DNA from: WHSW01 sp963705955 | GTDB taxonomy: Bacteria; Actinomycetota; Thermoleophilia; Solirubrobacterales; 70-9 | DNA: 64,000 nt | Assembly (NCBI GenBank): GCA_963705955.1 | Contig: CAVPLH010000001.1 | Span: 1-64,000, forward strand | Direction of reading: 5' to 3' | Shown: positions 1-7,378 of the stretch, piece after piece | Position numbering within the stretch: the stretch's first letter is position 1 | How the letters are laid out: the number at the start of each line of letters is the position of its first letter | The notes under the pieces: generated by a model | What the model was told of the DNA's origin: nothing | Database searches by the model: none | What the model saw: only the letters and a program-made list of their open reading frames with translations | Position numbers and translations under genes: made by a program

Positions 1-591
1 CTGCAGCGATCGCTCGACCTCGGCGCGGACTTCGTCGTGCACTCGGCGACCAAGTTCCTCGCCGGGCACTCCGACGCGCTGCTCGGCGTCGTCGCCACGC
101 GCGACGAGGCGGAGCGCAAGGCATTGGCCGAGCGACGAACGGTCGGCGGCGCCGTCCCGGGCCCGTTCGAATCCTTCCTCGGCCTGCGAGGGATCCGCAC
201 GCTGGCGCTTCGCGTCGAGCGTGGCGAGCAGAACGCGGCGGAGCTCGCCCGCCGACTGTCGGGACACCGTGCCGTGACGCGGGTCCGATACCCCGGCCTG
301 GCGCAGCACCCCGGCCACGAGCTCGCGACCCGCCAGATGAGCGGGTTCGGCGCGATGCTCTCGTTCGAGGTCGGCGCGGGTGCCGAGCCCGCGGACGCGG
401 TCTGTCGCAGCGTCGCGCTGATCAGGAACGCGACCAGCCTCGGCGGCGTCGAGACGCTGATCGAACGCCGCGCCCGCTACGTCGAGGAGCAAGCCCACGT
501 GCCGCCCAACCTGATCCGGCTATCGGTCGGTTGCGAGCACGTCGAGGATCTCTGGGCCGACCTCCGGCAGGCACTCGACGCCGCCGACTGA
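1..591 (+). CDS. Cystathionine gamma-synthase/lyase-type PLP enzyme (C-terminal part)
   Basis: The reading frame is open from base 1, so the N-terminal half lies outside the window. The visible 196 residues belong to the Cys/Met-metabolism PLP enzyme family, which makes or cleaves cystathionine in trans-sulfuration. The motif SATKFLAGHSD carries the lysine (codon 52-54) that forms the Schiff base with PLP. Further family signatures follow: GPFESFLGLRGIRTLALR, the VRYPGLAQHPGH segment, and near the C-terminus SLGGVETLIERRARY and IRLSVGCEHVEDLWADL, which contact the substrate carboxylate. The stop is TGA at 589-591. Synthase and lyase cannot be separated from this fragment. Confidence 0.9.
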   Translation: MQRSLDLGADFVVHSATKFLAGHSDALLGVVATRDEAERKALAERRTVGGAVPGPFESFLGLRGIRTLALRVERGEQNAAELARRLSGHRAVTRVRYPGLAQHPGHELATRQMSGFGAMLSFEVGAGAEPADAVCRSVALIRNATSLGGVETLIERRARYVEEQAHVPPNLIRLSVGCEHVEDLWADLRQALDAAD

Positions 592-646
592 AATCCGCCC
601 CGGAGGCCGCAGACCGGCCCGATTGACACGGTGCCGCGAAGCCGAG

Positions 647-652
647 TAGCGT
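647..652 (+). promoter_or_regulatory. -10 element TAGCGT of a leaderless gene
   Basis: TAGCGT is followed by exactly 7 bases and then GTG at 660, with no Shine-Dalgarno sequence. The same hexamer and spacing stand before the hydantoinase gene at 7379. Confidence 0.5.
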
Positions 653-659
653 GGCGATC

Positions 660-1508
660 GTGTTCAACCGCCCCGGTCGACGGCGGCGCGCCGCGAGTCA
701 CGCCGATCGAGTCGCGGGGCGGATCGCGACCGTCGTCGCGGCAGCCTGCGCGATGATCGCCCTCGGTGCCGCTGCGTCATCGGCTGCCCTCCCCGCCGGC
801 GCGGGGGCGGACCTGCTTCCCGACCTGCGCACCCGCGCCCCCGCCGAGCTCTACGTACAAGGCAACGACCTGCGGCTCTCGAACACGATCGTCAACCGGG
901 GCGTCGGACCATTGGAGATCTTCCCCGAAGCAACCGACAGCGGCGACTGCGACGGCGACGGAGACAACTCGAACGACCGGCTCGCATTCCAGCGCGTGTT
1001 CCAGGACTCGGCCGACCCCGGGTCGCCGGGCTTCTTCGTCCGCAACCAGGACACGGCGTCGAGCAGCCGCCTCGTCGGATGCATGGTCTTCCACCCTGCC
1101 CACTCACACTGGCATCTCGAGGACTTCTCGGCCTACACGCTGAGGAGCGAAGCCTCGGGGCAGGTCGTTGCCCACGCCCTGAAGGTCAGCTTCTGCGTCA
1201 TCGACACCGACCACCTGTTCCCGGCCCTGCCGGGCTCGCCCTCGAGCTATTACGGCGACGACGGCTGCGGGCGGAGGTCCGTCGAGGGGATGTCGATCGG
1301 GTGGGCGGACACCTACGGCGCCTCCCTGCCCGGGCAGAGCGTCGAGATCTCGGGCCTGCCGGCCGGCGACTACTGCCTGATCTCGCGCGCCGACCCCAGC
1401 AACCGCCTCGAGGAGCGCAGCGACGGCAACAACAGGCGGCGGACCCGAATCTCGCTCGACCCGGCGGCGCAGGACGTCCAGGTCCAGCCCGGGGCCTGCC
1501 GGCTCTGA
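660..1508 (+). CDS. Secreted lysyl-oxidase-like protein
   Basis: A 282-residue protein with an Arg-rich N-terminus followed by a hydrophobic signal segment (about residues 20-42, ending near SSA-A), so it is probably exported. The mature part resembles bacterial lysyl oxidase domain proteins: it opens with LLPDLRTRAP, and the centre contains HPAHSHWHLEDF, a His cluster corresponding to the copper-binding region of lysyl oxidases. It continues with ALKVSFCVIDTD and ends with a conserved GDYCLISRADPSNRLEERSDGNN segment. Several cysteines may form disulfides. The leaderless promoter places the start at GTG 660; GTG 651 is in frame but falls inside the -10 element. Whether the tyrosylquinone cofactor of animal enzymes is formed cannot be judged. 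Confidence 0.75.
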   Translation: MFNRPGRRRRAASHADRVAGRIATVVAAACAMIALGAAASSAALPAGAGADLLPDLRTRAPAELYVQGNDLRLSNTIVNRGVGPLEIFPEATDSGDCDGDGDNSNDRLAFQRVFQDSADPGSPGFFVRNQDTASSSRLVGCMVFHPAHSHWHLEDFSAYTLRSEASGQVVAHALKVSFCVIDTDHLFPALPGSPSSYYGDDGCGRRSVEGMSIGWADTYGASLPGQSVEISGLPAGDYCLISRADPSNRLEERSDGNNRRRTRISLDPAAQDVQVQPGACRL

Positions 1509-1526
1509 TCCGACGGACGCGACCGA

Positions 1527-1865
1527 TCAGTCGCCGCTCGACTCCGAGTCGGCGGAACCGCCGCCGTCGGCCGACGAATCGATGACCTTGAAGTTGCGGT
1601 CCAGATGCACGTCGACCTGCGTTCCGTCGCTGCGAGTGACCTCGATCTCGTAGTAGCCCTCCTCGTCCTGGAGCTCGTTGCCGGTCACGCGGCCGCCCCC
1701 CGCATGCGCGATCGCAACGGCGCTGGCCCGGTCGAGCGCGCTACCCGTGATCGGCTGCCCGCTGCCGTCGTCGCCGCCGGTCGCCGTCGCGATCGCCGCT
1801 CCGGCTCCCGCAAGCGCCGCGACCACGGCACCCGCGATCAGGCCCAGCTTGACCTTCTTGGACAT
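1527..1865 (-). CDS. PepSY-domain exported small protein
   Basis: A 112-residue protein. Residues 5-30 form a single hydrophobic segment that is either a signal peptide or a membrane anchor. A PepSY-type domain follows (about residues 38-95), with the usual pattern ALDRASAVAIAHAGGGRVTGNEL, then EEGYYEIEVTRSDGTQVDVHLD and FKVI. Such domains often inhibit proteases or act as small extracytoplasmic modulators. The tail is acidic and Ser/Gly-rich. The gene lies tail to tail with the lysyl-oxidase-like gene and head to head with the coiled-coil gene. Its actual partner is unknown. Confidence 0.75.
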   Translation of the reverse strand: MSKKVKLGLIAGAVVAALAGAGAAIATATGGDDGSGQPITGSALDRASAVAIAHAGGGRVTGNELQDEEGYYEIEVTRSDGTQVDVHLDRNFKVIDSSADGGGSADSESSGD

Positions 1866-1928
1866 CGTTCCTCCTCAGTCGTGATTCGCGCCGACCGTAG
1901 GGCCCGCAGATGAGATGACGATGAAGGC

Positions 1929-1934
1929 TAGAGT
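1929..1934 (+). promoter_or_regulatory. -10 element TAGAGT before the coiled-coil gene
   Basis: TAGAGT lies 8 bases before ATG 1943, and no Shine-Dalgarno sequence is present. This suggests a leaderless transcript. Confidence 0.4.
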
Positions 1935-1942
1935 CCGAGACG

Positions 1943-4045
1943 ATGGCGCGGCGGCGATTCGGAATCTTCGGACGGGGTCCCCGCGAGGGCGACAGCGAGC
2001 TCGGATCGGAGCCGCCCAGCGACGGCGGTGAGGGCGGCACCGAGCCGGTTGCCGAGGCCGACGAGCCCGCCGCCGAGGCGCCGTCGGCCGACCCGGGCGA
2101 GCAGCCGGCCGCGAACGTGGAGCAGGCAGGCGACGCCGCTTCCTCCGTGCGTGAGGCCGCGGAGCCGGCGGACAGGGTCCGGATCGCGGCGGCCGCGGCC
2201 GCCGAGCGCGCCGACGAACGGAGCGAGGACGAGATCCGGGCGCTCGAGGCCGAGCTCGAGCGCACGCGTGGCGATGTGGAGGGCCGGCTCGCCGTCGTCG
2301 AGAACACGCTCGCCGAGGCGGAACAGCGGGCTGCGGAAGCCGAGCGGCGCGCCGAGGAAGCCGACCGACGCGCGGCCGAGGAGGCCGAGCGCGGGACGGC
2401 GGCCGCGGCCGCCGCAGAGGACGCGATCCGAGAGCTTGCCTTGCAGCGCCACCGCGCCGAGCAGGCGGAGGCCAGCGCCCTCTCTCCGGAGCAGCTCGAG
2501 CAGCTTCGCGCTGCGGCCGAGGACCAGGGCAGAGCTGCGGCAGCGAGCTGGATGCGGGGCCAGATCGAGGCGGTTCGCAAGCAGGCCGAGGCCGAGTTCG
2601 CGATCGCAGAGGCCGGCACCCCGGCGGCCCCCGAAATCGAGCAGTTGCGGGGCGAGCTCGGGGACGCGAAGGCCGAGCTCGAACGTCGGCGCGCCGCTGA
2701 GGGCTCGGAGCCGGCCTCCGACGCCGCGATCGAGGAAGCGTTTCTTCAGGCCGAGGCGGCCGAGGCGCGCGCCACCGAGGCGAAGCGGGCGCAGCTCGAC
2801 GCCGAGCGGGTCGCGCGGGAGCAGGCCGAACAGCTGGTCGAGGCTCGGACCGCCGACCTACGCGGCGAGCTCGAGAGCATGCAGACCGAGCTCAACCGCC
2901 GCGCCGAGGAGCTCGCCGAGGCGACCGGCGGGGACGCCGATCTGACCGACCCGGAGCGGATCCGCGCCCAGGCCCTCGAGCGGACGCGGATCGAGGTCGA
3001 CGCGGCCCGCGAGGCCGCGCAGAAACGCTACGCGTCCGAGCTTCGACTGCGCGAGCAGGAGCTCGAACGGGAGCGCGAGGAGAAGGTCAGGATCGTCGAG
3101 AGCTCCGACGAGCGCCTGCGTGAGATCGAGCGAAGGGCGCTCGCGGCAGCCGAACGGATCAGCGCCGCCGAGCGCGGGCTCGATGCCGAGGCCGCGCGCC
3201 TGCGCGAGGAGGGGGCGCACCGGATCGAGCAGGAAGCCGAGCGCGCCAGGGCCGAGGCGACAGCGGCCGCGAGCGCGGCGATCGCGGAGCGAGAGCAGGA
3301 GCTGGAGCGGGCGAAGGCCGAGACGGAGCAGACCAAGGCCGAGGCCGAGCGGATCGGCCGCGAGGCGGTCGAGCGCGCGCGGGCCGAGGTCGCGGCGATT
3401 CGCTCCGAGGCCGAACAGAGCGCCGCGGGGGCGAGCTCGCCCGAGCTCGAGACCGAGCTCGCCGCGACCAAACGCCGGCTCGAGGAGGCGATCGCCCGCG
3501 CCGAGGAGGCGGAGCGGACGGTCGCGACGCTCACCGACAGCTCACGAGAGGAGGCAGCGCAGGAGCGCGAGTTGCGCTTCCAGGAGATCGAGGGCACGAT
3601 CGGCGAGCTCGAGGCGAAGGCGAACGCCGCGACCGAGCACCACGTGGTCGATCCCCCGGCACCTGAGACGGCGCCGCCCGAGCCGGCGGAGTCGCCGACG
3701 ACCGAGCCCACGGAGGGCACCGCTTCGATCGCGGAGCTCGCCGCCGAGGCGGAGGCACTCGCGGCACAGACGCAGGGCTCCGCCCAGGGCGCCGATCCCG
3801 CGCCGGGCGCCGAGCTGACACCCCCGGAGTGGGTTCCGAGCCGACCGGAGTCGGCGGACCCGGTGAGCCTCGCATCGGCCGAGGTCGACGACCTGATCGG
3901 GATCGGGATGTCGGTAACGCAGGCGAAGCGGGTCCTCAATTACCGCGAGGAGCACGGCGGCTTCGACTCCGCTGACGACCTCTACCAGGTCCCGGGCTTC
4001 CCACGGCCCTTCCTCGACCTGATCAAGGACCGGCTGGTCCCCTAG
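1943..4045 (+). CDS. Long coiled-coil protein with C-terminal helix-hairpin-helix domain
   Basis: A 700-residue protein. Residues 1-60 are acidic and disordered. From about 70 to 560 it is an almost uninterrupted Ala/Glu/Arg-rich coiled coil without membrane segments. A Pro/Thr/Ala-rich linker follows (about 565-635). The last 55 residues form a ComEA-like helix-hairpin-helix module: DDLIGIGMSVTQAKRVLNYR, then GGFDSADDLYQVPGFPRPFLDLI. HhH modules of this kind bind DNA backbone or support protein contacts. The architecture suggests a cytoplasmic filament or DNA-organising scaffold, but I know of no characterised protein with this layout. The stop overlaps by 23 bp, tail to tail, with the deacetylase gene. 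Confidence 0.8.
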   Translation: MARRRFGIFGRGPREGDSELGSEPPSDGGEGGTEPVAEADEPAAEAPSADPGEQPAANVEQAGDAASSVREAAEPADRVRIAAAAAAERADERSEDEIRALEAELERTRGDVEGRLAVVENTLAEAEQRAAEAERRAEEADRRAAEEAERGTAAAAAAEDAIRELALQRHRAEQAEASALSPEQLEQLRAAAEDQGRAAAASWMRGQIEAVRKQAEAEFAIAEAGTPAAPEIEQLRGELGDAKAELERRRAAEGSEPASDAAIEEAFLQAEAAEARATEAKRAQLDAERVAREQAEQLVEARTADLRGELESMQTELNRRAEELAEATGGDADLTDPERIRAQALERTRIEVDAAREAAQKRYASELRLREQELEREREEKVRIVESSDERLREIERRALAAAERISAAERGLDAEAARLREEGAHRIEQEAERARAEATAAASAAIAEREQELERAKAETEQTKAEAERIGREAVERARAEVAAIRSEAEQSAAGASSPELETELAATKRRLEEAIARAEEAERTVATLTDSSREEAAQERELRFQEIEGTIGELEAKANAATEHHVVDPPAPETAPPEPAESPTTEPTEGTASIAELAAEAEALAAQTQGSAQGADPAPGAELTPPEWVPSRPESADPVSLASAEVDDLIGIGMSVTQAKRVLNYREEHGGFDSADDLYQVPGFPRPFLDLIKDRLVP

Positions 4046-5045
4046 CCGACAGCCGCCGCCGCTCGCGGAGGCGGGAAAGGTGCGGCTCGGCGGCGGCCGG
4101 GTCGGCGGTCCGCGGCGCAGTTTCGCCCTCCAATGCGTCCAGGGTCGCGACGACCGAATCGGCCAGCGCGCCCGGCTCGTACCCGCCCTCGAGGCAGACC
4201 AGCACGGGCGCATCGAGCTCGGCAGCGAGGTCGCGAACGGTCGCCGTCATCTCACCGTAGGCGGCGGTGTCCACCGCGCAGGAGCCGAGCGGGTCGTCGC
4301 GGTGGGCGTCATAGCCGGACGCGACCACGATCAGGTCCGGCTCGTACTCGCGTGCGATCGGTGCGACGACGTGCTGGACCAGGGCCAGGAACTGCTCGCC
4401 GCTCGCGCCGGCGCCGACCGGCAGATTGACGGTGTAGCCCTCGCCGGCGCCGCTGCCCGCGTACTCGGCCGGGCCGGTACCTGGATAGAGCGGCCACTGA
4501 TGGATGCTCGCGTAGAGCACGGCGGGGGACGCGGCGAATATCTCCTCGATCCCGTTGCCGTGGTGGACGTCCCAGTCGAGCGCCAGTACGCGGTCGGCGC
4601 CACCGGCCGCGAGCGCGTGCGCAGCGGCGACGGCGACGTTGTCGAACAGGCAGAAACCCATCGCGCGGTTGCGCTCGGCATGGTGACCCGGAGGCCGTGT
4701 GGCGCAGAACGCCGCCCGAGCTTCGCCGGCGAGCAGACGCTCCGCCGCCATCGCGGCGCCGCCGGCGGCGTGCAAGGCGGCCTCGAAGGAGTCCGTGCTG
4801 ACGACCGTGTCCATATCGATCATCCCGCCGCCCGCGGCGCACAGGGACTCGATCGCGTCGACGTGCTCGACAGTGTGGACGCGGGTGATCTGCTCGCGAC
4901 TCGCGGCCGGCGCCTCGGCGCGCTCGAGGCCTGCCCAGCCGCGGCGATCGAGCGCCGCCTCGATCGCCTCCAGCCGGCGCGCGTTCTCGGGGTGTCCGCC
5001 GGTGTCGTGGCGGTGCGAGGACGGGTGGGAGACGTAGAGCGCCAT
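4023..5045 (-). CDS. Histone deacetylase-family (AcuC/HdaH-like) zinc hydrolase
   Basis: A 340-residue protein of the arginase/deacetylase fold. Family motifs appear in order: a start with HPSSHRHDTGGHPENARRL, then ATRPPGHHAER with the catalytic His pair, DWDVHHGNGIEEIF supplying Asp and His zinc ligands, ASGYDAHRDDPLG with a further Asp ligand, and EGGYEPGALADSV near the C-terminus. Bacterial members deacetylate acetylated polyamines, acetoin-related substrates or proteins. The substrate here is unknown. The start at ATG 5045 is 5 bp from the nadB ATG on the other strand, and the two genes appear to share one symmetrical -10 region. Confidence 0.88.
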   Translation of the reverse strand: MALYVSHPSSHRHDTGGHPENARRLEAIEAALDRRGWAGLERAEAPAASREQITRVHTVEHVDAIESLCAAGGGMIDMDTVVSTDSFEAALHAAGGAAMAAERLLAGEARAAFCATRPPGHHAERNRAMGFCLFDNVAVAAAHALAAGGADRVLALDWDVHHGNGIEEIFAASPAVLYASIHQWPLYPGTGPAEYAGSGAGEGYTVNLPVGAGASGEQFLALVQHVVAPIAREYEPDLIVVASGYDAHRDDPLGSCAVDTAAYGEMTATVRDLAAELDAPVLVCLEGGYEPGALADSVVATLDALEGETAPRTADPAAAEPHLSRLRERRRLSARGPAGP

Positions 5046-5050
5046 CGCCG

Positions 5051-6532
5051 ATGGATACCGTAGCTGCGCCCTTGAACGCCGTCGGCTCGGAAACCGCCCG
5101 CAGATGTGACATCGCGGTTGTCGGCGGCGGCGCCGCCGGCTTGCACGTCGCGCTCGAGGCCGCCGAGGCCGGTGCCGAGACCGTTCTCGTCAGCCGCAAG
5201 CCGCTCGCCGAAAGCTCGAGCTTCTGGGCACAGGGCGGGCTCGCTGCCGCGCTTGCCGCCGACGACTCGCCTGAGCGCCACGCGGCCGATACGCTCGCGG
5301 CCGGTCGCGGGATCTGCCGGACAAGCGCGGTCGAGGTTCTCACCGCCGAGGCGCCGGCCGCCGTCGCACGACTCCAGGAGCGCGGGGTGCAGTTCGACAC
5401 CGAGCCGACCGGCGAGCTCGCGCTCGGCCTCGAGGGAGGCCACTCGGCGCGACGGATCGTCCACGCAGGCGGCAGCGAGACGGGCCGCGCGATCACCTCG
5501 CGGCTCGCGGGCCTGGTCGCCGACGAGCCGCGGATCGAGGTTCTCGAGGGCGCCTCGGCCGTGGCCCTGTGGAGCGACGGCGATCGCTGCGCCGGCGTGC
5601 TCACCGATCACGGTCCGGTTCGCTCCCCGGCGACGGTCCTGACCACCGGGGGCGGCGCGGCGTTGTGGCGCCGCACGACCAACCCCTGGGGCGCAATCGG
5701 GGCGGGCTCGGTCCTCGCTCACGCCGCCGGAGCCGAGCTCGCCGATCTCGAGCTCTGCCAGTTCCATCCGACCGCGCTCGCCCTTCCCGGGCCCGAGCAC
5801 GACGGGTCGTTGATCACCGAGGCGGTCCGGGGCGAGGGAGCGACCCTGCTCGATGCGGCCGGGCGCCGGTTCACCGACGAGCTGGCCCCGCGCGACCAGG
5901 TCACGGTCGCGATCCTCGACCGCATGGATGCCGACGGCACCGAGTCGGTACGGCTCGACCTGCGGGCCCTCGACCCGGGTCGGTTTCCGAACGTGTTCGC
6001 GACCTGCGAGGCGGCGGGCCTCGCGCCGCGCCGTGAACCGGTTCCGGTCGCCCCCGCGGCCCACTACCTGATCGGGGGCGTGACCACGGACCTCGAGGGC
6101 CAAACGACGCTGCCCGGGCTGCTCGCGGTCGGCGAGTGCTCGTGCACCGGTCTTCACGGCGCCAACCGGCTCGCCTCCAACTCGCTCAGCGAGTGCTTCG
6201 TGTTCGGCAGCCGTGCCGCCCGCGCCGCCCTCGACGCGCCGCCGGATCAGCAACCGCCCCCGGCGGGGGAGTGGCGCTTCGAGCCCCCGCGGATCGAGAC
6301 GCGCGACGCCGTCTGGCGCTACGCCGGGCCCCGCCGCGACGCCGCCGGGCTCGAGCGGCTGCTCGACGACCCGTATCCGCTTGCGCGGCTGATCGCCGGC
6401 GCCGCCCTGAAGCGCCGTGAATCGCGCGGTGTCCAGCGCCGTCGCGACTTCCCGCTCCCCGACCGGGATCTGGACGGTGGCCACCTGGTCGTCGATCCAG
6501 CCGGCGGAACGGAACTGGCGCGCTGGGCCTGA
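5051..6532 (+). CDS. nadB: L-aspartate oxidase (NadB)
   Basis: A 493-residue flavoprotein that oxidises L-aspartate to iminoaspartate, the first step of de novo NAD synthesis. The N-terminus has the FAD dinucleotide motif CDIAVVGGGAAGLHVALEA and then SSFWAQGGLAAAL, which is typical of NadB. The middle contains LCQFHPTAL and RRFTDELAPRDQV, with the catalytic Arg. FAD contacts GECSCTGLHGANRLASNSLSE follow. The C-terminal helical domain is short but keeps LKRRESRGVQRR and FPLPDRD. ATG 5051 is the longest start. TTG 5072, just after the divergent -10, fits the leaderless pattern and would remove seven residues. nadA and nadC are not adjacent. Confidence 0.92.
   Translation: MDTVAAPLNAVGSETARRCDIAVVGGGAAGLHVALEAAEAGAETVLVSRKPLAESSSFWAQGGLAAALAADDSPERHAADTLAAGRGICRTSAVEVLTAEAPAAVARLQERGVQFDTEPTGELALGLEGGHSARRIVHAGGSETGRAITSRLAGLVADEPRIEVLEGASAVALWSDGDRCAGVLTDHGPVRSPATVLTTGGGAALWRRTTNPWGAIGAGSVLAHAAGAELADLELCQFHPTALALPGPEHDGSLITEAVRGEGATLLDAAGRRFTDELAPRDQVTVAILDRMDADGTESVRLDLRALDPGRFPNVFATCEAAGLAPRREPVPVAPAAHYLIGGVTTDLEGQTTLPGLLAVGECSCTGLHGANRLASNSLSECFVFGSRAARAALDAPPDQQPPPAGEWRFEPPRIETRDAVWRYAGPRRDAAGLERLLDDPYPLARLIAGAALKRRESRGVQRRRDFPLPDRDLDGGHLVVDPAGGTELARWA
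5056..5062. promoter_or_regulatory. Overlapping divergent -10 elements (TACCGTA)
   Basis: The top strand reads TACCGT (5056-5061) and the bottom strand TACGGT (5062-5057), both matching TANNNT. The first can serve nadB from TTG 5072. The second can serve the deacetylase gene from ATG 5045. No Shine-Dalgarno is visible for either gene. Confidence 0.4.
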
Positions 6533-6544
6533 GGCCCGGCTCAT

Positions 6545-6575
6545 CCGATCGGAGGATTAGTTCTCCTCTGATCGG
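6545..6575 (+). terminator. Hairpin downstream of nadB
   Basis: CCGATCGGAGGA (6545-6556) pairs with TCCTCTGATCGG (6564-6575) over 12 positions including one G-U pair, with a 7-base loop. No T-run follows, so it may be a terminator or a processing stem. The 227-bp gap around it (6533-6759) is unusually AT-rich for the window. Confidence 0.4.
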
Positions 6576-6759
6576 GTAATACTAGCTTCATCAATCGTCC
6601 TTCTTTCTTCACATCCGATTGTCATACTGGCGCGGCTTCCGGCGGAGTACGCATGGACGACGGAGGCACCACGAATGGATGAGGGCGGACCGGATGTCAC
6701 GCCCCCGAACAAGGCCAAGCAGGCCGCCAAGGAGGGGCCAAAAAGAGGGGTATGGAGCC

Positions 6760-7236
6760 ATGTACCAATTCAGCCGTTCGATCTACCGTCAGATCGCTTC
6801 CGCTGTGGTCGAGGATGAGCGCGATCCGACCGGTTGTCGCAGCAAGCAACTCGTCCTCGATGCCTGTGAGAACACGATCAGGCGCCTCGCGGCGGATCGC
6901 CGCTACTTCGCGAGGCCGGCGCGATCGCTTTTCAACGAGGTCCGGATGCACTTCGCGATCAGCGATCAGCTTCGGCTCTGGCTCGTGATCGACAAGAACA
7001 TCGAGCTCGCGCTCGAATACTTCGAGCGGGTGCCGGAAGCGGGGCTCGACGGGATCATCCGTGAGTGTCGAGCGCACACCCGCAAGGGGACACCGTGCCA
7101 GCGCGACCCGCTGCCGAACCGCGACTACTGCCCGTCGCACAAGCACCTGGAGGAGACCTTCGACGGGCCCGGGCTACCACTCGAGGCGCTGGAGCCGGCG
7201 CCGTCGCAACGCCGGGAGGTCCACGCTTCCGCCTGA
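6760..7236 (+). CDS. Conserved hypothetical protein with a C-terminal Cys/His zinc motif
   Basis: A 158-residue protein read from ATG 6760, which has the ribosome site GGAG four bases upstream. The helical N-terminal half starts MYQFSRSIYRQIASAVVED and contains RSLFNEVRMHFAISDQLRL. The second half holds CRAHTRKGTPCQRDPLPNRD followed by YCPSHKH. This C-x-C-x-C-x-H spacing is seen in many short zinc-binding modules. The frame remains open upstream to 6619, but the extra 47 residues are Arg-rich and look like noncoding translation. The first transcription signals are probably in the AT-rich gap after nadB. The function is unknown. Confidence 0.65.
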   Translation: MYQFSRSIYRQIASAVVEDERDPTGCRSKQLVLDACENTIRRLAADRRYFARPARSLFNEVRMHFAISDQLRLWLVIDKNIELALEYFERVPEAGLDGIIRECRAHTRKGTPCQRDPLPNRDYCPSHKHLEETFDGPGLPLEALEPAPSQRREVHASA

Positions 7237-7292
7237 CACTTCGGCGTGGGGACGGCCGCGATGACGGGGGCGGCCACGTTTGGGAACGGGGA

Positions 7293-7321
7293 GGAGGCCC
7301 CGGCAGACAGCCGGGGCCTCC
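7293..7321 (+). terminator. Strong GC hairpin, probable terminator
   Basis: A perfect 12-bp stem, GGAGGCCCCGGC paired with its exact complement, closes a loop of five bases (AGACA). It lies 57 bp after the stop of the zinc-motif gene and ends 45 bp before the -10 element of the hydantoinase operon, so it insulates the two units. There is no clear T-run. Confidence 0.65.
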
Positions 7322-7365
7322 GCGTTGGCGGGGGGCACCCGCCGCCGGTGCGGCTGCAGGGGCGA

Positions 7366-7371
7366 TAGCGT
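7366..7371 (+). promoter_or_regulatory. -10 element TAGCGT before hyuA
   Basis: TAGCGT plus a 7-base spacer leads directly to GTG 7379. The arrangement matches the one before the lysyl-oxidase-like gene. Confidence 0.5.
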
Positions 7372-7378
7372 CGGGCCC

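Noticed and set aside
6675..6818. A 47-codon ORF from ATG 6675 (MDEGGPDVTPPNKAKQAAKE...)
   Set aside because: It overlaps the well-supported ATG 6760 gene in another frame, has no clear ribosome site and turns Arg/Cys-rich at its end. It may be a small leader peptide, but I cannot support it.
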